From the NCBI GenBank assembly GCA_964036045.1, contig OZ038388.1, positions 1,559,501-1,623,500 on the forward strand: a stretch of DNA of 64,000 bases, written 5' to 3'. The notes beneath the pieces were generated by a model. The model did no database searches. It saw only the letters and a program-made list of their open reading frames with translations, and was not told the DNA's origin. Below are positions 45,324 to 55,947 of the stretch, piece by piece. The DNA comes from Eutreptiella sp. 'Long Island Sound 2002' (Eukaryota; Euglenozoa; Euglenophyceae; Eutreptiales; Eutreptiaceae). The translations under genes and the position numbers were made by a program. The stretch's first letter is position 1. Each line of letters starts with the position of its first letter.

Positions 45324-46947
45324 ATGGATCCGGCAGTGCTAAGGGTGGTTGTGGCAAGTCGTGAGTTTCAGAACGTTGATGACCTCATGACGGATGTTGC
45401 TAATGGGGGCTCTGCAAGGTTATTGGCTGTCTTGGCCCTGGCAATGCGAACAAATCGACGCTCATGGAAGGATCTTACACGGTTGCTGTTTGCTATCAAG
45501 GGGATTGGTGCATTGGACTTCCGCTGTGCAGACTGGGTGTATACTGATGACTTGCCTGTGCCTTCCTGGGACTCTGTGTGCAAGGCCGAATTCTGGACGT
45601 CCTCAAAATATGTGGACTTCAGGAGCCACCAAGCCAGACCTCGTAATTCTTTTGACATTGCTAGCTCCGAAGGGAATGTGGTTCACTTGAAGACAGCTTC
45701 TGGTTCTGGTGCAGATGCTACCGGCGGTGAGTCCCCCTTTCAGCTTTGTCTTCTGAATCCTATTACCATTTTGAATGCTACTGTCGTTGGGTTGCCGTTC
45801 ATACTGGCTGTCGTTGAGGTTCCAAAAGGCTGGTCCATGGGTCTACCACCTCTTGCTGTGCAACACGTTTCAATGGGGAAACCATTGGTGGTTGCTGGTA
45901 ATTGGCGGACGTTCGAATCATCATGAGTCAGCTGCAAACTGACTTGGCTGAGGAGGGAGTGAATTAGGTGAGTGTCATGGTGTACAACACTGGCAGCTGC
46001 AGTCCAAATTTCACTATGATGCAATCAGTGATGACAATTGTTATGTTGACTCAAATTCCAAGAAAGGTACATTGCACCTTGTGAATTGTTCCCCCCAAAA
46101 ACGGAAATCTCACAATCGAAAAAAAATTTGCCCACTCCCGTCATTTTGTCCAATTTGTACTCTCTGTTTAGCTGCCAATGTACGTTGCGTTCAGTGAAGG
46201 CCCATTACCCAGTATCCTGTGTCGTGAGGCTACTCAATGGGTGCTGGAGGTTCTGAAAGTCGCCATGAATCTTACAAACTAGGTGCTGGTGGGGTCCCAC
46301 TCCCCAAATCTGGCTGTTCAGTTGCACATTCGTCTCAAGTCGGAAATTTCGGTTGTATTTGGTTTCCTCAAAGCTGTGGTTGATGAACTACCAAAGGAAA
46401 CTATTGAGCTCACAACTGGTTCTTCAAGAGAGGCTGACTCTCTGGCCGCAATCTACTGGGAGTTTGTGTTGCCGCAACTGGACAAGGGTGTGCCTGTCGA
46501 CAGGATTTGAATGGCTTATGTACCTGATGGACCTGATGAACAGGACTGCATGGATAGTATGCCGGACGTGGATGCCAAGCCCAAGGGAACCCCAAACCCG
46601 AAGGCATCTAAGCCAAAGCCCAAGAAGGGGACTGCCAGCAATCCCCCCGGTGTCGATGTAGGTGGCAGTACCGAACCCCAAGCAAAGCCTACAAAAAGGG
46701 CTCGATCACCCTCTGTTGAGGCTCCAGCGGCGCAGGATGATGAGGAGCAGACACAACCGCAGAGTCAGCAGTGGGTCACGCCACACAAAGCAAATACACA
46801 TCCACTGTTTGAGCCGAAAGGACAGTCACCGTCACCAGAGGGATTGGAGAACTTTGCGAATTTGGTGAGTGGTGGGACTGCACCAGCAGCCCAGCCACAC
46901 CAGCAACCTAAGAAAGGAACGTGTTTGGGGAACAAACGACGACGGTG
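45324..46947 (+). pseudogene. Unidentified protein gene with in-frame stops
   Basis: The first frame (45324-45926) starts MDPAVLRVVVASREFQNVDD and reads smoothly for 200 codons (LAVLALAMRTNRRSWKDLTR, LPFILAVVEVPKGW). It stops at a TGA, followed by donor-like GTGAGT at 45968 and acceptor-like CTGTTTAG at about 46171. A second block follows in one frame: LPMYVAFSEGPLPS, TAG, VLVGSHSPNLAVQLHIRLKS through VLPQLDKGVPVDRI, TGA (46508-46510), then MAYVPDGPDEQD through a Pro/Lys/Gln-rich tail to KGTCLGNKRRR and TGA at 46947. Both internal stops could come from CAG and CGA by one transition. No domain recognised. It is either a decayed transposon protein or a spliced gene that I have joined wrongly. 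Confidence 0.4.
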
Positions 46948-47880
46948 ATTTAGTGTCAACTGCTATGATGAGACATTGGTGACTGCAGAACCACCATCCT
47001 CTAGGTAGCTGACTTGAATTTTAATTTGTGTCCGACTTTATTTGATTTGTTATTGAGACTCACCTTTTGTGGGTGTTGGCACATGGAATCACCTTTTGTA
47101 GGCAACATTTGGTATGTTTGTGTATTGATTGATTATAAAGAGTTCCTTATGGTTCGAATCGTATGTCTGTGATATGATGTATCAATATGGTACTGTGGCA
47201 AGCAACCAATGGACTGGATTATCCTGCATTTTGCCAAATGTGGCGAATTTTCGCGTCTCATTAAAATTCCCTGAAAATGGGGGTTTGTTTCACCATGCAT
47301 CAGTGTACTGTTTCACAGAGTGTCACCTGTACACAACAGAAACCCTTCAGTGGAGAAGACAATTTGTCTTTCAGTGTTATTTCTTTGAATTCAGATACCC
47401 GTTTTGGCTGGTTTACCAGTGTGCTCAATTGCACGCAAAAAGGACAAAGTGGACAATATGGGGCATGATTTCAGTCAAAGACCTCACTCGTTGTGCCCTG
47501 TGTGCAATTGGGGGGTAGTAATTCACCATTTTTTTTCACCCCATGAATGGCCTTCATTTCGCAGACTCCCCCCCCCCCACCCCCCGGGCAATTAAGGCCT
47601 CCTAAGTCACCCGTCTCGGAATGAGACATGAGGTGCACACCGACGCCTTGAACGTGGGTTTGCAACGGCAAGGCCATGCTAAGGCCGTTGCAAAGCGACG
47701 CAAGCGTGTTCGATGACGTTGAGACCAACAATACGATGGGACAATAAGATTCAATGTGCACAAACTGGCGTTGCATGTTTTGTATGGTCATAGGACGGGT
47801 CTAGGAAGGGGGGTTCCTAGGTAGGAAGGGTCCTATGAGGGGTCTAGGAAGGGGGTTCCTGCCTGGGAACCCCCCCCCCC
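46948..47880. other. No gene recognised; palindromic G/C tract at 47795-47880
   Basis: A 129-codon frame at 47129-47518 lacks motifs. Near 47800-47870 GGTCTAGGAAGG and GGGGTTCCT repeat with inverted partners, ending in a run of 16 C that abuts the retroelement. Confidence 0.4.
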
Positions 47881-47884
47881 CCCC

Positions 47885-50640
47885 GGAACCGTGGTCGTCG
47901 ATTACCGCGGGCTAAATGCCCAAACGCAGCATGACAGCTACACGCTGCCCCTCATTGAGGACATGCTGCAAAAACAGTTCCGGCAAAGGATCTTCACGGT
48001 GATTGACCTGAAACATGGTTACTACCAGATGCCTCTCGCCGATGAGTCCCGAACCTGCACAGCCATGAGCACCCCACTTGAACCCCTCCAGTGGAAGGTG
48101 ATGCCCATGGGCGTTACTAACGGCAATGCGGCGTTTCAGCGGATGCTGGAGAACCTGCTTGAGCCGGTGTGAGGCTGTGCGGACCCCTTCGTCGACAATG
48201 TGATCATTGCGCCAGGGGACCCCGACATGAGCTATGATGAGCTGCTGGAGGCACATGAGAGGGACTTCACCAGACTGCTGGACCTTCTGGTCAGGCACAA
48301 GTTGACAGGCAGCAGTGACAAGGCCACCATCGCGGTACGTGAAGTGGTCTTCGCCGGCCACGTAGTTGGCAATGGGCAGCAAAAGCCCATACCTGGAAAG
48401 GTAGCGGCGATTGAGCACTGGGAGAAGCCCAGGACAGTGTCCGAGCTACGGGCATATCTTGGGTTCTGCAGCTACTACTCGGGGTATAACAAGATGTATG
48501 CCGAGTATGCAACCCCCATGATAGCCATGCTCAAGGGGAACCGGGAGGATACCAAGAAGGGGTCCAAGAAGGCCGTGGTCTGGATTGATGAGTCCGACCG
48601 TGCCTTCGAGGGGATGAAGCAGGCGCTACTATCAGGGGTCAGCCTCCACCTCGTGGACCCTGACGGAGGGTTCGTCCTGCGCACCGATGCTTCCGTTTAC
48701 GCGATCGGCGCGGTGTTGGAACAGGTGCTCGATGATGGGAGGCACGGGCCCGTGGCCTTCTGGAGCCGAGTCCTGGCGGAATGCTAGAGACGCACGTGGA
48801 CGCCGCGAGAACAGGAGGCGTATGCCATCGTCATGTCTCTCAGAAAATGGGCTGGGTACATAGCCCTACATCCAGTCACAATCTGCACGGACCACCATAG
48901 TCTGCCGTCGTGGCACAAAGAGCACGTGGACACACCCTCGGGAGCGGCCTCCTGAAGGGCTAGATGGCACGACACCTTGGCCAAGTTCGACGTAACGGTG
49001 GTGTATGTCCCGGGAAAGGACAAGACCGTGGCGGACTGTCTCCGCAGGTGGGCCTACCCTGCGAGCAAGGGCATGACATATGTGTTTGCCCATGGGGATG
49101 AGGCTGAGACTGTTGAAGCCAAGAAGATCATTGACATGGAGCGCATGATGGAGGAGGAGGGGGTGAAATGCTTCGTCGTCATGGCCGCCGATGCTCCCCT
49201 TAGTTGGGGGGTCGACCAAGCGGTCCATGTACTCGCCCCGGAGGGTGCTGAGTCCGACATGCACCTCTTCTTGGAGTCGTGCCTCCAAGACAACTGGAAC
49301 GATGACTACACCAAGTCCGAGGCATTCCAGTCGGAGTACCGACCTGTGACTGACCCTGACAACGGGCAGAAATGGCCTAAGGGGCTGACCGACGAAGCTG
49401 GCAAGCTGTTCCGGAACGGGAGGCTGCTAGTACTGGAGTCCCGAGTGCTGGAGCTGTGCGAAACATGGCACCACCACATGGTCCACCCCGGTGTGCGGAA
49501 GCAAGCCCAGGACATGCAGCAACGGTTCGAGGTCAACGAGATCGATTTTTATCGGGCCATCAGGCAAGTCAAGAAGGGCTGTTCGGTCTGTCAGGCCTGC
49601 AATCCAGACAATCGGAACGTCACGGGGGAACCCAATTGGACGCCGGTCCGTGACCAGCCCATGGAGAGCGTGGCCATGGACATCTTCTCCATGCCCAAAG
49701 TGCATATCGGAAAGGAAGTTTTCGATTGCGTGGTCCTCTGTGTGGACCGACGCAGTGGCTACATTGTGGCCGTACCGGCGCAACAAGGGTTTGCTAGCCA
49801 AGGAAGTGGCAATCATGATGGTTCGCCATTGGCTGACCGTCTTTGGCATCCCCCACACCATTTGCAGCGACCGTGGACCCTAGTTCACATGCGGATGGTT
49901 CAAGGCGATGTGTTCCCTCATGGGAATACCACACGCCAAGAGCGTGGCCTATCTCAGCCAGTCCAATGGTCGAGCGTAAGTGGCTGGACGGCGGCTCTTT
50001 GAGAAGATACGCAAGATCCACCTCGCCAACAAGCGCCGGAACTGACTCGAGGAGATGTGGCTAGCCCTCAAGGCCCATCACGACACCCCCACACCGGGTG
50101 GGCTGTCATCTCACCAGATTCTCTTTCGCAGGGACCCCCTTGGAGGTGGACTCCCCCTGTCGAATGAAGGCATGGTAATGGCTGCCAAGGAGTTCTTTCG
50201 TGACAGGAGACCACGGCGCGGGAGATCCGCCAGCAGCTCGAGAAAGAGCATTCCATGTGGGTCAAGACCGCCACGAAGTGGACGGCACAATAGTTCGGGG
50301 TGGGTGACCCAGTATGGGGGCTGAGCCCTGACCTATGGGCACTCACCGCACCAAGACCTAGTTCACACCCTGAGAGGTAGTGCAAAGGAATGCTGGGGAC
50401 ACCTACCGTGTCAAGGTAGGCCCCGGACAATTCAAGGCACGAGAGTTAACTCCGTGCCCGAGAGCCTGACATCCGGGGCAAACATGTGGCCCTGGACTGC
50501 ACCGCCCACGAGGCCAACTTGGACGACGACTATGCTGAGCAGGACGACTAAACCGTGGAGAAGATCCTGGCTTAGCGTCGAACGCCTCTTTGGCTGGAGG
50601 CGTGGAGTTCCGAGTGCGATGGCGAGGCTATCGGCCATCC
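47885..50640 (+). mobile_element. Ty3/gypsy chromovirus pol remnant (5' truncated)
   Basis: Starts inside reverse transcriptase: VVVDYRGLNAQT, FTVIDLKHGYYQMPL, MPMGVTNGNAAFQRM, FVDN at 48188-48199, where the family has a second Asp. RNase H follows (FVLRTDASVYAIGAVLEQ, FWSRVLAE, ICTDHHSL), then integrase: a zinc-finger-like H...H...C-SVCQAC (49470-49610), Asp in MESVAMDIFSMP, SDRGP and ARVAGRR-type sequence (about 49650-50050). A C-terminal chromodomain remnant reads TVEKILA and GVEFRVRWRGY (50550-50630). Stops at 48170, 48785, 48953, 49881, 49977 and 50043 and frameshifts near 49780 and after 50200 kill it. No gag, protease or LTR is found; the left edge is a poly-C run. A selfish element copying through RNA, now inactive. 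Confidence 0.9.
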
Positions 50641-50814
50641 CTAAGGTGTAGCCAGACAGGATGACGCCGACAGACCCCCTGTTGCAGCACATTTTGGCAC
50701 CCCGTACCCCGCACCTGTGCATGTTCTTGGGGTTTGTGTGCGCTCAGGCAGGTGAAATCAGCCCGAATCTACAAGTGGTTGCGTTGTGCGCTTGCGTTTC
50801 GGCGAACTCTTTTT

Positions 50815-50940
50815 TTCACGACAGCCCCTGTCTTTGCACAAGACAGGGGGTCTGTCGGACGACAGCCCCCCTGTCTCGTGCCACCTGTCTTACGACAGCT
50901 GCCTGTCTTGAAACTTGCCTACGGCACTTGTCTTGTATTA
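50815..50940. repeat. GACAGG/CCTGTC hairpin cluster, left copy
   Basis: Interleaved CCTGTC and GACAGG words, for example GCCCCTGTCTTTGCACAAG followed by ACAGGGGGTCTGTC, allow several stems. Parts match 51786-51840 directly. Confidence 0.7.
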
Positions 50941-52124
50941 GCACCTTTGTCCTCTTTGCAATCCCGAAAGTGGACAACCTTGCCAAGGGGTGGATTGGCA
51001 GTATGGGGGCCAAGACGGGGGCAGCGGTGGTCCATTCCGCCAAAATGGTCAGGCAATGCATCCTTGCAAAGGAGAGTATGCAGGTGCAATGCGATGGTGC
51101 CATGGCGGATGTCAAGATGCCGCCCGCGTTCACCGCCAAGCGACCCCCAGGGTGCTTCAGCGACGTCCTCCACGACATTCTCGAAGGGAACCCAGATCTG
51201 CAGCTGGTGGTGGTTAGGCCTAGTGGCGAAGACTTGGAGCACCTATTTGAGTATGCCCAAGCTACCGTGGATGGGGATGGCTGCCAGGAGACGGTGTACC
51301 TCGAGAACCTGGATGACGACCGGTGCCTAGACCTCCGAGCAGATGCCCCCCAAGGGGCCTCTCGGAAAAACACGTCATGGCAAGGACCTTTGCAGCACCG
51401 CCTTTTCCTGTCTATGGAGAAGGATCCAAGTTTGTCAAGTCCCGTGTACTCCCTCCGAAGTAACTCCCCTCACCAATGGAGTGAACATGGGCCACGAACA
51501 GTGTCCGCTGGGTTATGGGTGACGCACAACAACGACCCCATTACCATCCCCTCTACCACCACCACTACTTACTGGCGTGTCCGACAACCGTGTCCAGGGG
51601 GCAGACGGTACCACGGCGCAAGGGGAGGACTCAGATGGACGTTGGTCATACGTTCTCGCGCAAGAATCAATCGACAGGATACCGAGACCGGGGTCAGGAC
51701 AGGGGTATGTCTCAAGACAGGGCACCAAGACAGGTACTAAGACAGGGGGGCTTTCCGGCGACAGGTTGCCAAGACGGGTACTAAGATAGGGGGCTGTCCG
51801 GCGACAGCCCCTCTGTCTTAGTACCTGTCTTGGTAACCTGTTTTGAGACAGACCCCTGTCATGACCCCTGTCTTATTAACCGGTCTTGAACACGGTTGGT
51901 GAGACACTTATGGGTTTCGTTGCCTGCTGCATGGTGTTGCATTGTTTGTTGACAGGAAAATGGCCTATGGCAGCCTGTCTGAGATTCTGGACACCCTGTG
52001 CTCTAGTGTGGCCAAGCTCCACTTGGCACCTAGTCGGACTTTGTCCAACCGATGGCGCCATGAGCGCTTGCGCATGCTGGAGAAAGCCACTGCGGCAATT
52101 CTGCGGGAACAGGATTGTGTATAG
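50941..52124 (+). CDS. Unidentified protein, possibly two exons
   Basis: From about 50970 a frame reads VDNLAKGWIGSMGAKTGAAV, MVRQCILAKESMQVQC, then DLQLVVVRPSGEDLEHLFEY and ETVYLENLDDDRCLDLRAD to about 51390. It then runs into repeat sequence before a stop at 51740. A second protein-like frame, opening right after a TTGACAG acceptor at 51955, reads MAYGSLSEILDTLCSSVAKL and ERLRMLEKATAAILREQ to TAG at 52122-52124. Whether they splice together is not established, because the donor of the first part is not obvious. Hairpin-rich repeats sit upstream and between the two parts. No domain recognised. It could belong to the mobile element that follows. Confidence 0.35.
51690..51900. repeat. GACAGG/CCTGTC hairpin cluster, right copy
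   Basis: CCAAGACGGGTACTAAGATA, GGGGGCTGTCCGGCGACAGCC and TCTGTCTTAGTACCTGTCTT form one long imperfect hairpin (about 51768-51833). The flanks repeat AAGACAGG words. Confidence 0.8.
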
Positions 52125-52184
52125 CGACCTAGTCGGCTATCAGACATCAGACATCAGACTTTTATGGACCATCATTACCAGACC

Positions 52185-52380
52185 ATGAACCCCCCTCCCC
52201 CAACCCCTTGATTATGCACTACATCAACCCCCCCCCCCCGCCCTTGTCCACACCAAACTCTTCGCAGGAAACCCCCCCCCCGTGACCCCCCCACCCCCCC
52301 CCCCCCACTATCGGGTGCTTTCAACCCCCCCCCCCCCAAGGAAAAAAGGTGCCACGGAAAAAACAAACCCCCCCGTTTGG
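52185..52380. repeat. C-rich low-complexity tract
   Basis: Alternating C-runs of 7 to 14 bases with short spacers. No coding sequence. Confidence 0.8.
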
Positions 52381-52464
52381 AAACCAATTGCACACCTGTT
52401 GTTGACAATGTATGTGACAATTTCAATTTGATTCTGATTTTGGTTGTTTGAGCAGACAATTTGT

Positions 52465-54900
52465 TTGTGTACAACGCCCTTGAGGTGTTTTTGATTGTTT
52501 GTGGTCTAGGCCTTTGCGCCTTAGACCAGAGACCCCTTCAATGATGAACGCGTTGATCACAACTGAGAAGGGGTTCTGGCACGTTTGCTCCTGCAACCAA
52601 TTACAATTTGCTGACTGTGAGCCCCTTCAATGACGATGCATGACAGTTTACATGTGCTGCTCCGTCACGCGTGGGTCTTCAGTGTCGACCCCCGCAGGGA
52701 CCTGTTTCTTAGGACCTGTTTTGTGCGGACGGAGCTTTGCGGATTTGCGGCCCAGAAATGGGACTGCCCCTAGCAGTCAGTGTACCATGTCCACCAGAAT
52801 GTGCACCATGTCCTCCAATGGCCAGCAACCATTTTGAAAACCAAGCAACATACATCTGAGAAGGGGCTTTGCAGTGATTTCGAATTTGACTTCCTTGTTT
52901 CAAACCGCCCCTCTGTCCCAGCCCCGAAGGCTCATTGCAATGTGCTGCACTATGCCCTGCTCACGCTTTGTTGTTCATTGCAGGATCTGGTGACGACCAT
53001 TAAAACCCCTGTGCTCTGTCTTGTCGTCCTCCGTCTTGCCGTGGTGTTTCTTGAGGAAGTTTGGAAAACCATGCAGAGAAATCCACAGTGTAGGGAAAAC
53101 ACCCCCCACGCAACCCCATGCGCAATGGTGTGGAAAAGCCTGCCTTGCCTCTTTCAGTGTCAGCATCACATGGTGTGTGTCTGTGATTTTCTATGTTCTG
53201 TTGGTTCTGTGTGTAGTGGAAAAACATGGAAAAAATCACAGACTACAGATTACCCACAGGCTACAATTCTCAGAGGTGTGTTATGGTGTAAGTCGTGAAC
53301 ATTTGCAACTTTGGTGCCACTTTGGTGCATTTCTTTTGAAGGTGTATTGGAACGTGTGCTGTTTGTTCCTGAAAAATACCCATCGAGGTGTTTGGTATGT
53401 CCATGGTTTAGGCCCTGGCGCCTACGACCACAGACCCCTTCGATGAGGAATGTGCTGACGACAACTGAGAAGGGGTTCTGATTTCCTGGTATTTGCTTCC
53501 ATGTTTGCTATTTGACAAACGAGGTTACGCATCCCCTTCGATGATTTTTTGTTTCTAAGGGCGCAAACGCAGCGGGATGCTTTGCCGACATCGGGTCTGT
53601 GCTTCCCCCACAGCAGAGGCACAGACCCCCACAGGGAACTTTTTTCTTAGGCCCTGTTTGGGTCAGCAGAGCTGTTGAGAAAGTGGGGCATGAAACAGCA
53701 TTTGCCTAAGCATGGGAAAATCAGTACCATCCAACTCCACATCCGGGGGGGAAGGGATCCGGCTTCGCACCAGCAGCATCCCTAAAGAGCCCTCGAGGCG
53801 TAGCCCCTGTCCCGGCCAAGTATGGTGCAAAGCCAAAGCCAAAGGTAATGGCACCACCACCATCACCACCATGCGCGCGGCAGGGCGCCCAACCCTCTGC
53901 CCTGCAACTGCGTGCCCCAAGACATTTTTCAAACATCCCCATAGTCGTATGGCGCCCGGAGGCTGACGCTTCCACCGAAAACAATGTTATGAGAAGGGGC
54001 TCTGCTTTGGCTGTTCTGGTTACCATTCTCAGAGGTGTGCGTTGCTAATACTTTTGTGTCTTGGTTCTGTTTGATTTGATGGATTTGATGGATTTTATTT
54101 TGTTAGATGGAGCATGCATTGTGCCATGTACGTATGCATCCCCTTCGATGATGTGTCAGCCATGTGGGAACAATCTGTCCAGGGCCTACTGTGATAGGCC
54201 CTATTTTGTTGGATGGAGCCAGGCATCTCCCCATACTCCAACGGATGTGCATGTTTGCCGAACTTGCCAAAGACCACTGCAATCAGCCCTACTGCACCCT
54301 TGTGCTGCACAACATACGCCAGCCCCTACCTTGACAGCTTGTCTGGGTCATTGCGCAGATTCCGGCCCCAAGGTTTCTTTTTCATTGTGCCTTGCTGGGC
54401 GCAGTACTGTCCAATGTGGCGGACTGCATTTGAGTCCGGTGATGCAGAATTCCCACTGTCAGCCAAAAAAAAAACTGAGAAGGGGTTCTGCTATGTGGGT
54501 ACTGGTGGTCCATTGATTTAATGTGGTTGTGATTTCATGGTATGTTTTGGTTTTATCGCACTTGATTTTATTTTATTTGGCGGATCATGCACAACACCCT
54601 TGAGGTGTTTAGTACGTCCGTGGTCTAGGCCATGGCGCCTATGACCATAGACCCCTTCAATGATGAACATGCTGCCCACTAATGAGAAGGGGTCCCATGT
54701 CACATTCTCCTGGTACCTATGTCCCTTCAACGCTTATCTGTTCCTTGTTGTGCATGTCTCTCTCGACACAAAGGGAAATGCGTGTATTGCCTAGGAGACA
54801 AGTGTGCGCTGAGCCTCTTCTACACATAGGGCACTCTTTTGTTATCGACCCTTGACCCTTGAGGCGAGGAAGCGCGTCTAGGGTCTAGACCGTTGCGTCT
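52465..54900. repeat. Modular repeat with alternating CCCCTTC and GAAGGGG borders
   Basis: Six CCCCTTC(A/G)ATGA-type sites (52533, 52622, 53435, 53533, 54140, 54652) alternate strictly with six TGAGAAGGGG sites (52563, 52857, 53466, 53990, 54476, 54683). The two motifs are inverted complements over 7 bp. Short modules (about 30-40 nt, pairs 1, 3 and 6) are preceded by a related segment containing GAGGTGTTT and a GCGCC-centred palindrome. Long modules (about 240-470 nt) enclose different sequence. One long module contains a piece of the helicase gene's own 5' region (53814-53900). No ORF is supported here. Confidence 0.7.
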
Positions 54901-54938
54901 CTGACCCAGACATTTGAGTTGGGCCTGCCCCAGCACCC

Positions 54939-55934
54939 ATGCGTTCATCCCCCACCCACTGCGGGCTGCACTTTGCCATGTCGTCTAGCCCCCTTAGCGT
55001 GGCCTCTTCCGCCCCCTCCAGCCCTTCGTTCCCGGAATGCGGTTGGGGGGATCTGCCGGAGCTCTTGCGGTTTGGAGACCAACCCCCATCACCACCGTGG
55101 GACTCTGATGCTGAGAAGTGTCTCAGCGAACTGGCCTCCCCCCAGCCTCCATTGCCAACACCGCCTCCCTCTCCCCCTTCACCCCGCCGTGCACCAACAA
55201 CCTCTCCAACGCCCGTAAGTCCTCCACGCAGATCCCACATTAACCCAACCCCATACCTGGTAGCCCTGGAAGCCGTGGAGGAGGCCCTGATGTGCACTGC
55301 CGTGCCACCGCCATCCCCCCCGCAACCCCCCAAGTACGTACCCAAGGACCCGCCCACCCCCCCAAAGCCCACTGTACACGGGCCCTACAGTGCCAAAATA
55401 CTGCAGCTCATCCGGGAGAATCACGGGGGTGGGGTCCAGTACTTCGTAGACGGGGTGCTGAACCGCCGAGCGATGTACCGGTTTGCTGTGCAGCAGCCCA
55501 AGAAAAACCCCCTGCGGGTGTGGCAGGAGGGCATGCGAATTAGTCGTTCGCATTTCCTCAGCAGGGACGAGGAGCATGCAGCAGTGGTACTTGAAATCCT
55601 GTGTGCCACCCCAAAACCCCCCCGTATCCCCAAGCGGGCCCCGCCACCTGTGCCGCGTCGGCCGCTGCTCCCTCCACCAAGTGATCAGGTGACGCTGACC
55701 CAGTATAGCAGGCACCGCCGTACCTCACTCCTCCCAGTGGCTCCCGCCCCAAAGCGGCCCTGCCCCACCCCGCAGTACGGTTCATTGCTCCAGCGGCGTG
55801 CGTCTCAGTCCGCCCCCCCGCAATTCGGGTCATTGCTCCCTGCGCAAGCCCCCTTGCAGCGACCCCAGACTTCGGCGAGACGTTCGAATTTCCAGCTCTT
55901 CGGGCAGTGTGCGCCGAGCGTCTCTTACTCGTAG
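54939..55934 (+). CDS. Proline-rich protein, first ORF of the 55-64 kb element
   Basis: ATG at 54939 opens 331 codons to TAG at 55934. Residues 1-130 are rich in Pro and Ser (PPLPTPPPSPPSPRRAP). A compact block follows (about residues 150-225): PYSAKILQLIRENHGGGVQY, FVDGVLNRRAMYRFAVQQP and RVWQEGMRISRSHFLSRDEE, with a Pro/Arg/Gln-rich tail. The block could be a small folded domain, but I do not recognise it. The ORF has no internal stop and lies 13 bp before the ATG of the helicase ORF, in the same orientation, so the two look like adjacent genes of one element. Base composition is far more GC-rich than the 5-9 kb or 22-25 kb regions. A role like that of an ORF1 or Gag protein is a guess from position only. 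Confidence 0.6.
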   Translation: MRSSPTHCGLHFAMSSSPLSVASSAPSSPSFPECGWGDLPELLRFGDQPPSPPWDSDAEKCLSELASPQPPLPTPPPSPPSPRRAPTTSPTPVSPPRRSHINPTPYLVALEAVEEALMCTAVPPPSPPQPPKYVPKDPPTPPKPTVHGPYSAKILQLIRENHGGGVQYFVDGVLNRRAMYRFAVQQPKKNPLRVWQEGMRISRSHFLSRDEEHAAVVLEILCATPKPPRIPKRAPPPVPRRPLLPPPSDQVTLTQYSRHRRTSLLPVAPAPKRPCPTPQYGSLLQRRASQSAPPQFGSLLPAQAPLQRPQTSARRSNFQLFGQCAPSVSYS

Positions 55935-55947
55935 GGCACTCTTCCAA

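Noticed and set aside
48170-50045. Reassigned stop codons (for example TAG as Gln)
   Set aside because: TGA, TAG and TAA all interrupt the gypsy pol at positions expecting Arg, Gln, Trp and Glu, while NOG2 and purN exons contain none. Decay explains this better.
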